Shown: positions 1-8,307, counted from the stretch's first letter. The stretch is 27,363 nt of DNA from CAMCTV01 sp964420985 (GCA_964420985.1 CAYQUT010000033.1:1-27363), one strand, 5' to 3'. Program-made: numbers and translations. The notes: generated by a model not told the origin, from the sequence alone.

Positions 1-30
1 TGACGTATATTTAGACTCTTTAGTACGTCA
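1..30. repeat. 7-bp inverted repeat upstream of the first gene
   Basis: TGACGTA at 1-7 is the exact reverse complement of TACGTCA at 24-30, with a 16-nt spacer. The repeat ends 10 nt before the start codon of the T9SS surface protein at 41. It could be an operator or the edge of a longer hairpin cut by the window. A weak -7-like octamer (TATATTTA, one mismatch to TAnnTTTG) lies in the spacer at 6-13, so a regulator binding here could cover the promoter. It may also be chance. Confidence 0.3.
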
Positions 31-40
31 ACCGAAACTT

Positions 41-2470
41 ATGAAAAGAATTTTTTCGATTTTGTCTTTGTTATTTTTGGGTCTTTATACTCAAGCACAA
101 ATAACGCTTGCACCTGGTATTACTGCTGACCAAGCAGTGCAGTATTTGTTGGGTCCCAATGTCACTTACTTCAATGCGCAGTTTACCGGCGATCCGGGAC
201 AGTTGGGATACCTGACGGGTGGTGGCGCCCCAACCGCTTTTGATATTGAAGACGGTGTTACCTTGTCCTCAGGTCACGTGAATGAGCTTCAATTGGGCGC
301 AACGGTACCGGGTATTACAGGTGGGGTGGCCAATAATCCAGATTTGTTAGAGGTGGCTAATTCCGTATTTCCCATGATTGGTTTAAATCTGACCATTCAA
401 GATGTCAATGATCAAGCGATTTTGGAGTTTGATTTTATTGCTACAGGAAATACTTTGTCTTTTGACTACATATTTGGTTCAGATGAATACTTGACCTACG
501 TAGATCAAGTCTACAATGACGTATTTGCTTTCTTTTTAGCTGGTCCTGGTATCACAGGTGATTACTCAGCTCCTCCAGGATATCCGGGTGGTTCTACCAA
601 CATTGCCATCATTCCTGGTTCTGATCCCGCTTTGCCCATTACCATTTCTAGTTTGAACAATGAGGATTACAGCCAATACTATGTAGACAACCCTGCACCC
701 AATCAGGCCATCGGAAGCAATGGTTACACTGTTCCTTTGTTGGCTACCTATCCACTTTTGTGCGGTGAAACATATCACATCAAATTGGCCATTGCAGATG
801 CCCAAGATGGTTCGTTACAATCCTTTGTTACCCTGCGGGCAGGAAGCTTTAACGTTGGAAATAATTTGATTCAACCTGTGAGCGTCAATATCTCGGGTTC
901 GCAAGGTGGAATTACTGGATTCCCATCCAACGCCATTTTGGAAGGTGAGAGTTGTTATGATGGGTTCTTTGTCATTTCACCACCCCCTTGTTTGCTGGAG
1001 CCTGATACCATCACCCTCTATTTCGGTGGGGATGCAACCTTGAATGAAGACTATACCTACGATGGCGAAACAACCTTAGTAGTTTATCCAGGGACTTATG
1101 ATACGTTGTATTTAAATGCAATGGTAGATGATATTGCAGAGGGCACCAATACCATCACTTATGGCAATATCACCTCAACGTATGAGACCATTACCATTGG
1201 GTTCATTTACCAAGATCCAATGGATACAACAGGATTGGACATGGATACAACTACCGCATCAATGATTATTGTGGATTACAATCCCATTAGTGTAAGCTCC
1301 CTGCCCGACATTGGCTTGTGTGAAGCTGTCATCCCAGAGAGTTATGGCCCTAACGCCATTAACGCAAATACCGGAGTTCCTCCTTACTTGTATCAATGGG
1401 AGAACCCGTTGGGCGAAGTAATTACCAATAATGATACGGCCTTTTTTGAATACCAGGCGCCAGGTATTGTTCCAGGACAATATTGGCTTACAGTATCTGA
1501 TTTTTGCGGATTGTCTGATTCATTGTCCTTTGAAGTTACAGATCCAGTTCCGGTCAATGTCAATGCATTGTCCAACGTAATTCTGTGTCAAGAACAAGTG
1601 GACGTGGATGTTTTGGCAGCAATCTCACAGGGTGCAGCACCTTATTCATTTACATGGAGCAACCCAACCAATCAGGTGTTATTGAACAATAGTCCAAACC
1701 CCGTTTTCAGTTTCCTTCCCTGGGACAATACCTTGGAAAACGGAAACTACAAAGTGGTGGTCAATGATTATTGTGGAACTTCTGATAGCACTACCTTGAA
1801 TCTACAGATTCCCGTGCCTCCGATGAAGCCAGTCACCTTGCCTGACTCATTGATTCTGGGATTGTGCACAACAGATACCCTGACTTTGACAGCTTGGACA
1901 GATCAGGACGTGTCCTACAAGTGGTGGTATTATGATGCAACAGATTCCATCACGGACAATACACCTGAATGGACTTCGGCTTCCTACTTCATAGGGAGTG
2001 CTTTCCCTATGACCTATTGGTGCCGAGTAACGGAGCCCTTTTGCGGATATAACGAGTCAATTCATTTTACTGTATTGCCTTTGCCTTGTACGGTTGAATT
2101 TCCAAACGTAATGACGGGATATGCTGGTGATGCAAACTCATATAGTATTCTATGCAGTTCTACTCCAACAGTCTCTGAAACAGGTGAGGTTATTCCAGCC
2201 CTTTATCCTGAGGAATTTGAAGAAGGACAGGCCATCGGCAATCAAACTTTCCATATTTGTGGATTGTTCAATCCTTACGACTCCACTTGGAAGTATCCCA
2301 ACTCTACTTTAAAGGTTTTCAATCGTTGGGGGAATGTGGTTTATGAAAGTGCGGATTACAAGAATGATTGGAAAATATCGGATCTATCAGAAGGGGTATA
2401 CTATTATGAGTTCGTTTGGAATAGGCCCAAGAAGGAGTATTACACAGGCTCATTTAACGTGTTGAAATAA
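41..2470 (+). CDS. Choice-of-anchor L domain surface protein with T9SS type B C-terminal domain
   Basis: This is a large secreted surface protein, probably an adhesin, exported by Sec and then T9SS. The ATG at 41 gives a clean signal peptide (MKRIFSIL.., cleavage near TQAQ-I, residues 1-20). Residues about 25-275 match the choice-of-anchor L pattern: LLGPNVTYFNAQFTG near the start, then FDYIFGSDEY and a DVFAFFLAGPG segment. The middle (about 420-680) holds Ig/PKD-like beta-sandwich repeats with paired phrases such as GxPPYxYQWxNP and APYSFTWSNP, each followed by a DxCGxSDS element. The end (about 684-809) has the gliding-motility-associated core LKVFNRWGNVVYES and GVYYYEF. The usual front part of that domain (FTPNGDGxND) is replaced by a divergent FPNVMTGYAGDANS with an insert. 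The ligand is unknown. The gene is monocistronic and converges on gpmI with a 1-bp gap. Confidence 0.85.
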   Translation: MKRIFSILSLLFLGLYTQAQITLAPGITADQAVQYLLGPNVTYFNAQFTGDPGQLGYLTGGGAPTAFDIEDGVTLSSGHVNELQLGATVPGITGGVANNPDLLEVANSVFPMIGLNLTIQDVNDQAILEFDFIATGNTLSFDYIFGSDEYLTYVDQVYNDVFAFFLAGPGITGDYSAPPGYPGGSTNIAIIPGSDPALPITISSLNNEDYSQYYVDNPAPNQAIGSNGYTVPLLATYPLLCGETYHIKLAIADAQDGSLQSFVTLRAGSFNVGNNLIQPVSVNISGSQGGITGFPSNAILEGESCYDGFFVISPPPCLLEPDTITLYFGGDATLNEDYTYDGETTLVVYPGTYDTLYLNAMVDDIAEGTNTITYGNITSTYETITIGFIYQDPMDTTGLDMDTTTASMIIVDYNPISVSSLPDIGLCEAVIPESYGPNAINANTGVPPYLYQWENPLGEVITNNDTAFFEYQAPGIVPGQYWLTVSDFCGLSDSLSFEVTDPVPVNVNALSNVILCQEQVDVDVLAAISQGAAPYSFTWSNPTNQVLLNNSPNPVFSFLPWDNTLENGNYKVVVNDYCGTSDSTTLNLQIPVPPMKPVTLPDSLILGLCTTDTLTLTAWTDQDVSYKWWYYDATDSITDNTPEWTSASYFIGSAFPMTYWCRVTEPFCGYNESIHFTVLPLPCTVEFPNVMTGYAGDANSYSILCSSTPTVSETGEVIPALYPEEFEEGQAIGNQTFHICGLFNPYDSTWKYPNSTLKVFNRWGNVVYESADYKNDWKISDLSEGVYYYEFVWNRPKKEYYTGSFNVLK

Positions 2471-2471
2471 A

Positions 2472-3995
2472 TTATTCCGTTACCAGTAAAGAGCCGGTCA
2501 TCTCGATCGGCTTTTTTATTTCCAATAAGTGTAGGATTGTGGGCGCAACATCGGCCAAAATTCCATCTTTTACTTTTTTTACTGTTTCTGATATAATCCA
2601 AACCGGAACAGGGTTGGTTGTATGTGCAGTGTTGGGTGTTCCGTCTTCATTGATGGCCTTATCGGCATTTCCGTGATCCGCAATGATGATGAATTGATAT
2701 CCATGATCTGTTCCAAAAGTGACCAATTCTTGCAAGCAATGATCTACTGTTTCCACAGCTTTTATGATCGCTTCCCAAACCCCTGTATGCCCAACCATAT
2801 CCGGGTTGGCAAAGTTGAGACAGATAAAATCAGGAGCATTCGAGGCAATGATTTCCTTGGTTTTTTCCAAAATACCTCCTGCTGACATTTCAGGCATCAA
2901 ATCATAAGTGGCCACTTTAGGGGAAGGCACCATTCCTCTCATCTCTTTGTCAAAAGGTTCCTCACGCCCCCCACTAAAAAAGAAAGTCACGTGCGGATAC
3001 TTTTCTGTTTCTGCGATGCGCAATTGTGATTTTCCCGCCTCAGATATTACCTCGCCCAATGTTTTTACCAAGTTGTCTTTTTGAAAAACCACATGAACAT
3101 TTTTGAATTTTTCGTCATACTGGGTCATTGTGATATAGTACAACGATTGGAATGGTTGCATCTCGAAATCCGGAAAAGCTTGTTGACTCAAGGCTTCTGT
3201 AATTTCCCGACAGCGATCTGTCCTGTAATTGAAACATATAACAACATCACCTTCCTCAATGGGAGTGAAGTTGTTGGCAATAACCACGGGTTCAATGAAC
3301 TCATCAGTGATGCCAAATTGGTAGGATGTTTCAATTCCTGATTTTGCGTCTGCATAGGAGGTTCCTAATCCTTTGGTCATTAAGTCAAATGATTTTTTAA
3401 TCCGCTCCCATCTCTTATCTCTATCCATCGCATAATATCTACCGATAACGGATGCTATCTTCACTCCCGTATCAGCAATGTCATTTTCAAATGCGTGGAT
3501 GTATCCCAAACCACTTTGCGGATCTGTATCTCTTCCATCTGTGATGGCATGAACAATGGTCTTGACCATAGGGAATTGAGCAGCAATCTCACAAATGGCA
3601 GCAGCATGCTTCCAATGTGAATGGACGCCCCCATCACTGATTAAGCCCACAAGATGAACGGTCTTTTTATTTTTAGCGGCATAATCAAAACCAGCAAGGA
3701 GGGTAGGGTTGGAATGAAATTCCTTTTCACGGACACTTTTATTGATGCGCACCAACTCTTGAAATACTACACGGCCAGCACCAATATTCATATGACCAAC
3801 TTCAGAATTGCCCATTTGCCCATCGGGTAAACCCACATGCTCACCATCTGTCCTTAATGTGGCATTGGGATAGGCTTCGTATAAACCATTTACAAATGGC
3901 GTATGAGCATTGGCTATAGCATCTGTGTTGTCTTTTTTACCAATTCCCCAGCCATCCAAGATGACCAATGCTACTTTTTTATTTTGATTTTCCAT
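2472..3995 (-). CDS. gpmI: 2,3-bisphosphoglycerate-independent phosphoglycerate mutase
   Basis: This cytoplasmic glycolytic enzyme interconverts 3- and 2-phosphoglycerate through a phosphoserine intermediate, using two Mn ions. The 507-residue length is normal for the family. The N-terminal metal site LVILDGWGIG contains D14, and GQMGNSEVGHMNIGAG contains the nucleophile S64. DGRDTDP lies in the phosphoglycerate-binding insert, and the C-terminal metal motif IIIADHGNADKA is present. The ATG at 3995 overlaps the end of the upstream histidine kinase gene by 17 bp, so the two are probably cotranscribed and translationally coupled. The 3' end of the coding region carries, on the other strand, a hairpin that looks like the terminator of the convergent surface-protein gene. 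Confidence 0.97.
   Translation of the reverse strand: MENQNKKVALVILDGWGIGKKDNTDAIANAHTPFVNGLYEAYPNATLRTDGEHVGLPDGQMGNSEVGHMNIGAGRVVFQELVRINKSVREKEFHSNPTLLAGFDYAAKNKKTVHLVGLISDGGVHSHWKHAAAICEIAAQFPMVKTIVHAITDGRDTDPQSGLGYIHAFENDIADTGVKIASVIGRYYAMDRDKRWERIKKSFDLMTKGLGTSYADAKSGIETSYQFGITDEFIEPVVIANNFTPIEEGDVVICFNYRTDRCREITEALSQQAFPDFEMQPFQSLYYITMTQYDEKFKNVHVVFQKDNLVKTLGEVISEAGKSQLRIAETEKYPHVTFFFSGGREEPFDKEMRGMVPSPKVATYDLMPEMSAGGILEKTKEIIASNAPDFICLNFANPDMVGHTGVWEAIIKAVETVDHCLQELVTFGTDHGYQFIIIADHGNADKAINEDGTPNTAHTTNPVPVWIISETVKKVKDGILADVAPTILHLLEIKKPIEMTGSLLVTE
2488..2517 (+). terminator. Rho-independent terminator of the surface-protein gene, inside the gpmI coding region
   Basis: AAAGAGCCGGTC (2488-2499) pairs with GATCGGCTTTTT (2505-2516) around the loop ATCTC, with two G-T pairs, and a T-run finishes on the plus strand. 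It starts 18 nt after the stop codon at 2470, which is the geometry expected for that gene. It lies wholly within the last codons of the convergent gpmI gene, so one sequence serves as coding DNA on one strand and as terminator on the other. Confidence 0.65.
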
Positions 3996-4890
3996 GTTTG
4001 GGTAAACGAATTTCTATGATACTTCCTTTTGGCTCATTCTTATGGATATGAATAGAGCCGTTGTATATTTTGACAATGTTTTGAACCAAATATAGTCCAA
4101 GGCCCGTTCCGGGTTGCTGATTGTCGGACGATGTTCCTCTATAAAAAGCTTTGAGCACCTGTCCTATGTCTTCTTGCTGGAATCCAATGCCTTCATCTTT
4201 CACGATGATTTTGATTTCACAGTTGTTGTATAAACCAACACTGATTTTACTTCCCTTTGGACTGTATTTGGCTGCGTTATCCATGAGATTGGATAAGACA
4301 GCACCCATCAATTCTGGATCAAAAGGGAATTGGAGTTGTCCTTCTTTTTCAAGTATCCAATGATGTTCTGGATACCACTGCTGGTATTTTTTTAACTTGG
4401 ATTCGGCCAGGATATCCAATTCAATAACTGAATCCCAATGATTAATCTCTACGCCATTGGTGCGGGTAGTTAATAAGATGTTTTCGATTTGTTGGTGCAG
4501 TTTATTGAGCGCATTTTGCGCATTTTTTATCATTTGTACCTGCGTGTCGGCATCAGTTTTTCTCTTCAATAAAGTGTCGAGCATTAATCGAATACTGGCC
4601 AGAGGAGTTTTTAATTCATGGGTAACAGACAACAAAAAAGTACTTTCGGTTTTTGCTCTCTGGATATCCGTTTTTATGGTTTTGTGAATGAATCGGAAAC
4701 CTAAGAAAAGAAGGGTGCAAAAGACCAACCCCTCACCGATGATCATGCTCAGTTTGTAAAAATACGTATCGTTGTTGGCATAAATGAGACGATAGTTTCT
4801 TTCTAATTGTACTCCCCACCATGTCAATTGAAGCAGTACATACAAGAAAAGTATGATTAAAAAATAGAGTCTGTATTTCCGCAGTTTCAC
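3979..4890 (-). CDS. Orphan membrane sensor histidine kinase
   Basis: This is an inner-membrane two-component sensor kinase of 303 residues. Two transmembrane segments (about 8-26 and 46-68) enclose a very short periplasmic loop of about 20 residues, so the signal is probably sensed in or near the membrane. The cytoplasmic part has the H-box SVTHELKTPLASIR with phospho-acceptor H91, the N-box NLMDNAAKYSPKGS (N205), the G1 box DEGIGF (232-237) and the G2 box GTGLGLYLV (261-269). There is no HAMP or PAS domain and no receiver domain. The start is a GTG at 4890, 18 bp from the divergent patatin gene. No response regulator gene is in the window, so the partner lies elsewhere. The only operon mate visible is gpmI, which overlaps it by 17 bp. 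Confidence 0.9.
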   Translation of the reverse strand: MKLRKYRLYFLIILFLYVLLQLTWWGVQLERNYRLIYANNDTYFYKLSMIIGEGLVFCTLLFLGFRFIHKTIKTDIQRAKTESTFLLSVTHELKTPLASIRLMLDTLLKRKTDADTQVQMIKNAQNALNKLHQQIENILLTTRTNGVEINHWDSVIELDILAESKLKKYQQWYPEHHWILEKEGQLQFPFDPELMGAVLSNLMDNAAKYSPKGSKISVGLYNNCEIKIIVKDEGIGFQQEDIGQVLKAFYRGTSSDNQQPGTGLGLYLVQNIVKIYNGSIHIHKNEPKGSIIEIRLPKHGKSK

Positions 4891-4894
4891 TTTG

Positions 4895-4902
4895 TAAAAT
4901 TA
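4895..4902 (-). promoter_or_regulatory. Possible -7 box of the histidine kinase-gpmI unit
   Basis: The minus strand reads TAATTTTA, one mismatch from the Bacteroidetes -7 consensus TAnnTTTG. It ends only 4 nt before the GTG start at 4890. No convincing -33 TTG is visible. It abuts the oppositely oriented box at 4904-4911, so two RNA polymerases could not occupy both at once. Confidence 0.3.
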
Positions 4903-4903
4903 C

Positions 4904-4911
4904 TACTTTTG
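4904..4911 (+). promoter_or_regulatory. -7 box (TAnnTTTG) of the patatin gene
   Basis: TACTTTTG is an exact match to the Bacteroidetes primary-sigma -7 box, in the 18-bp space between divergent genes. The final TTG of the box coincides with the longest possible start codon (4909), which argues that translation begins downstream, at the GTG at 4915 or the ATG at 4942. No clear -33 element is seen. Confidence 0.5.
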
Positions 4912-4914
4912 AGC

Positions 4915-7221
4915 GTGCTTTCATGGATATTCACGGTTCTAATGGTTATCATGTTCACGATAACTTCGTCAGCTCAGCGTATTGGATTGGTGCTGAGTGG
5001 TGGTGGCGCTCAAGCATTGTCTCATATTGGTGTGATTAAAGCCCTAGAGGAGAAGCATATTCAAATTGATTATATTGTAGGAACCAGCATGGGAAGTGTC
5101 ATCGGTGCCATGTACGCTTCTGGAATGACTGTGGAAGAAATGGAGGCTTATGTTACCTCATCTTCTTATCAAAGAATGTCTGAGGGTGTAATGGACATAC
5201 AATATCAATACCTATTTCATGAGCAACCATCCGATGCCGCCATGATGTCCATTCGATTAGGTGGTGGAGAGTCTGTTCGACGATCTATACCAACACACCT
5301 CATCTCCCCGGAGGTCATGGATTGGGAAACAATGAAAGGTTTTAGTGCGGCTAATTATAGATGTAAAGAAAATTTTGATTCGCTGATGATACCTTTTCGT
5401 TGTTTGGCATCTGATGTGGAAACCAAGGAGACAGTCGTTTTTGATTCTGGTTCCCTGAGCCAGGCGGTTCGTGCTTCCATGACCTATCCGTTTTACATTC
5501 CAGCCATTACGGTCAATGAGAAGTTGATGTTTGATGGTGGTATTTATAACAACTTTCCGTTGGATGTAATGTATAAGACTTTCATGCCTGATATCATCAT
5601 TGGTTCAAATGTTTCTGGTATTGTTGCTCAGCCCAGAGAAGATGATTTCTTTTCGCAGATTGAGAGTTTGATCGTTTACCGCGAACCAAGTATTCACCCT
5701 TGTCCAGAGGTTGTTGAGATTAAACCAGATGTTTCAGCATTTGGAACTTTTACTTTTGGAAATGCTTCCGATATCATTCAAAAAGGGTACGATGCAGCGA
5801 TCATTCAATTGTCGTCCAAATGGCTTTCTGACTCGACTTTCAGAGATAGAGTGGAAGCTGATGCTTTTTTGACTGTGAGCAGGAGAAAACGATTTCTCGC
5901 CAAATCGATTCCCGATAAGATCAGTACAATTCATGTTGAAGGTTTAGAGGACGGTGAATCTGCGCGATTAATCAAAGGGATGACAGCAGGATTGACCAAG
6001 GTCGACTTTGTGCAATTGGAGAAGCGTTATTACGCCTTGTGGAGAGATCAGCGAATCAATAAGGTATTTCCAACGAGTTCAGCAGACACCTCTAGTCAAA
6101 CAGGTAACGGTTACGCATTGCATTTGAGAATTAAGAAGGAGTTGCCCCTTTTGGTCACAGTGGGTGGAAATTTTTCATCAAGAGCCATCAATACAGGAAT
6201 GATTGCTATGCATTATCAGCCGTTAAAAAATAGAGGCGCAGCAGTTTATGGCAATAGCTATTTCGGTAAATTTTATGGATCAGTCTGTCTCGGTGCTTAT
6301 TGGAATACAAAGTCATTTCGATTTCCCTCATCGATTTCCGCTGAATTCATTCAAAATCGATGGGACTATTACAGAAGTGTCTCTGCTTTTTTTGAGGATG
6401 TAAAACCTTCTTTTGTTCTGGTCAATGAATTGTTTTTCCAAGCAAAATATCGATTGGCCACTTCTCAGCATTCATTGTTACAGTTTCAAAGTGCGTTCAC
6501 CCATCAGTACGACAAGTATTATCAGACGCGACAATTCTTATCCATTGATACAGCAGATGTCACAGAGTTTGATGGTTGGATACATAGACTTTCATGGGAG
6601 TACAATACACTCACTAGGAAGCAGTACGCTAGTGAAGGGGCTTTGTTCAAAATACAAGTGAAAAATGCTTATGGCAGGGAGATGTCAATACCTGGATCAA
6701 CAAGTGTTTTAAAAGACACGAGTCTGCAATGGCACAATTGGGTAGATTTGAAATTGATAGGATTGAAGTATTGGCAATTGAATAAGAATATTGCAGCACT
6801 TACCCAATGTGGTGGAGGTTGGAGTAATCAAGGTGCTTTCAATAATTACATCGCTACCATCATGCAAATGCCTCAACAGAATGCTATTCCTGAGGCAAGC
6901 ACTTATTTTATGCCCCAGTTTAGAGGGTTGTTATATACGACAACATCATTGGGGGTGGTTTTTAAGTGGTGGTCTAGGTTTGATGTGAGATTTGAATTTC
7001 ATCGAATGGACAATTGGAAGCGTTATCTATCTGATCGTTTTAACAAAGCTAACCTAGAGTTAAGATCTGAGAAAAATGTTCAGTTGTCTACCAGCATTGT
7101 GTTTCATACACCCGTTGGACCTTTGTCTTTTCAATTGAATTATTTGGAGAGAAATGCTCAACCTGTCTCGGGATTGTTTCATTTTGGCTATATTCTTTTC
7201 AACGATTCCCCGCGGAATTAA
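4915..7221 (+). CDS. Patatin-like phospholipase with POTRA-like region and outer-membrane barrel
   Basis: This is a predicted outer-membrane lipid hydrolase. Residue numbers here count from the TTG at 4909. A hydrophobic export signal (SWIFTVLMVIMFTITSSAQ) is followed by the patatin domain at about 24-300. That domain has the oxyanion loop LVLSGGGAQALSHIG, the nucleophile motif GTSMG (S60) and the catalytic Asp motif FDGGIYNNFPLD (D209). Residues about 335-385 (ISTIHVEGLE...) resemble a POTRA module, and about 395-770 are rich in alternating beta strands like a 16-stranded Omp85/D15 barrel. The order patatin-POTRA-barrel is that of PlpD-type (type Vd) proteins. TTG at 4909 and ATG at 4942 are alternative starts; GTG at 4915 keeps the whole signal peptide and lies after the -7 box. 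The substrate is not predictable. Confidence 0.85.
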   Translation: MLSWIFTVLMVIMFTITSSAQRIGLVLSGGGAQALSHIGVIKALEEKHIQIDYIVGTSMGSVIGAMYASGMTVEEMEAYVTSSSYQRMSEGVMDIQYQYLFHEQPSDAAMMSIRLGGGESVRRSIPTHLISPEVMDWETMKGFSAANYRCKENFDSLMIPFRCLASDVETKETVVFDSGSLSQAVRASMTYPFYIPAITVNEKLMFDGGIYNNFPLDVMYKTFMPDIIIGSNVSGIVAQPREDDFFSQIESLIVYREPSIHPCPEVVEIKPDVSAFGTFTFGNASDIIQKGYDAAIIQLSSKWLSDSTFRDRVEADAFLTVSRRKRFLAKSIPDKISTIHVEGLEDGESARLIKGMTAGLTKVDFVQLEKRYYALWRDQRINKVFPTSSADTSSQTGNGYALHLRIKKELPLLVTVGGNFSSRAINTGMIAMHYQPLKNRGAAVYGNSYFGKFYGSVCLGAYWNTKSFRFPSSISAEFIQNRWDYYRSVSAFFEDVKPSFVLVNELFFQAKYRLATSQHSLLQFQSAFTHQYDKYYQTRQFLSIDTADVTEFDGWIHRLSWEYNTLTRKQYASEGALFKIQVKNAYGREMSIPGSTSVLKDTSLQWHNWVDLKLIGLKYWQLNKNIAALTQCGGGWSNQGAFNNYIATIMQMPQQNAIPEASTYFMPQFRGLLYTTTSLGVVFKWWSRFDVRFEFHRMDNWKRYLSDRFNKANLELRSEKNVQLSTSIVFHTPVGPLSFQLNYLERNAQPVSGLFHFGYILFNDSPRN

Positions 7222-7225
7222 TGTT

Positions 7226-7233
7226 TATCTTTG
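7226..7233 (+). promoter_or_regulatory. -7 box (TAnnTTTG) of the Gfo/Idh dehydrogenase gene
   Basis: TATCTTTG is an exact -7 consensus. It begins 4 nt after the stop codon of the patatin gene and ends 17 nt before the ATG at 7251. It lies inside the longest reading frame, which could start at 7221, so the internal Met at 7251 is the better start. No -33 TTG at the right spacing is obvious. Confidence 0.5.
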
Positions 7234-7250
7234 CTGTGAATACAGGTGAG

Positions 7251-8261
7251 ATGAAAAATATAAAATTTGCTGTTATTGGAGCTGGTCATATTGGAAAGCG
7301 TCATGCCGAGATGGTGAAACGCAATCCAAATGCTGAATTACTAGCCTTTTGCGATGTGCGTCCGGCGGAGGAGTGTGGAATTGAGTCGTTCAATGTTCCA
7401 TTGTACAGAACATCGGATGAACTTTTTGCAAATCATCCTGATTGCGACGTTGTTTGCGTGTGCAGCCCCAATGGCTTTCATGCCGAGCATTCAATGGCAG
7501 TTCTCAATGCCAGGAAACACTTGGTGGTAGAAAAGCCAATGGCACTGACCAAGGCGGAATGTGAGGACATCATTTACAAATCCTTACAAGTGAATAAGCA
7601 GGTGTTTTGTGTCATGCAAAATAGATATAGTCCACCTAGCGTGTGGATCAAAGATTTATTGGAGAGCGGGAAGTTGGGGAAAATTTTCATGGTCAATATC
7701 AATTGTTATTGGAACCGGGACGATCGCTATTACAAGAAAAACCATTGGAAAGGAACAAAAGAATTGGATGGTGGAACCTTGTTCACTCAATTTTCTCATT
7801 TCTTGGATATCATGTATTGGCTATTTGGTGACATCACCAACATCCAATCAAAGATGACCGACTTCAATCATGGTCATTCTACCGACTTTGAAGATTCTGG
7901 GATGGTTAATTTTGATTTTATCAACGGGGGTATGGGTTCATTCAATTTCTCCACTTCTTGTTTTGATCAGAATTATGAGAGCAGTATGACCATCATTGCC
8001 GAAAATGGAACAGTTAAAATTGGTGGTCAATACATGAATGAAGTAGTGTATTGTCATGTGAAAGATTATCAGATGCCTGTTCTGCCTGAAGGTAATCCGG
8101 CCAATGATTATGGACACTACAAAGGCTCAGCGGCCAATCACGTTTATATCATTGAGAATGTTATTTCTACGTTGCAAGGCAACTCTATCATAACAACCAA
8201 TGCTTTGGAGGGAATGAAGGTGGTAGACATTATTGAAAGGATGTACGCTGCGGTCAAATAA
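7251..8261 (+). CDS. Gfo/Idh/MocA-family sugar oxidoreductase, WlbA/WbpB-like
   Basis: This is an NAD(P)-dependent cytoplasmic dehydrogenase of 336 residues. The Rossmann motif VIGAGHIGKRHAEM is at the N-terminus, and EKPMALT holds the conserved catalytic-site Lys of the family. The segment NCYWNRDDRYYKKNHWKGT, followed by DGGTLFTQFSHFLDIMYW, resembles WlbA/WbpB enzymes, which oxidise UDP-N-acetylglucosamine-derived uronic acids at C3 for surface polysaccharide synthesis. That substrate is inferred from motif resemblance only. The upstream ATG at 7221 overlaps the patatin stop and would add a non-homologous ten residues across a -7 box, so I start at 7251. No other polysaccharide genes adjoin it. 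It ends at a strong bidirectional terminator. Confidence 0.88.
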   Translation: MKNIKFAVIGAGHIGKRHAEMVKRNPNAELLAFCDVRPAEECGIESFNVPLYRTSDELFANHPDCDVVCVCSPNGFHAEHSMAVLNARKHLVVEKPMALTKAECEDIIYKSLQVNKQVFCVMQNRYSPPSVWIKDLLESGKLGKIFMVNINCYWNRDDRYYKKNHWKGTKELDGGTLFTQFSHFLDIMYWLFGDITNIQSKMTDFNHGHSTDFEDSGMVNFDFINGGMGSFNFSTSCFDQNYESSMTIIAENGTVKIGGQYMNEVVYCHVKDYQMPVLPEGNPANDYGHYKGSAANHVYIIENVISTLQGNSIITTNALEGMKVVDIIERMYAAVK

Positions 8262-8271
8262 AATGATTGAG

Positions 8272-8307
8272 AAAAAAAGAGGGCCGCTATTGCGGCCCTC
8301 TTTTTTT
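8272..8307. terminator. Strong bidirectional terminator between convergent genes
   Basis: AAAAAAAGAGGGCCGC (8272-8287) pairs perfectly over 16 bp with GCGGCCCTCTTTTTTT (8292-8307) around a TATT loop. A-runs and T-runs on both sides make it work in both directions. It lies 10 nt after the oxidoreductase stop (8261) and 13 nt past the end of the minus-strand TPR-like gene (8321). Confidence 0.93.
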
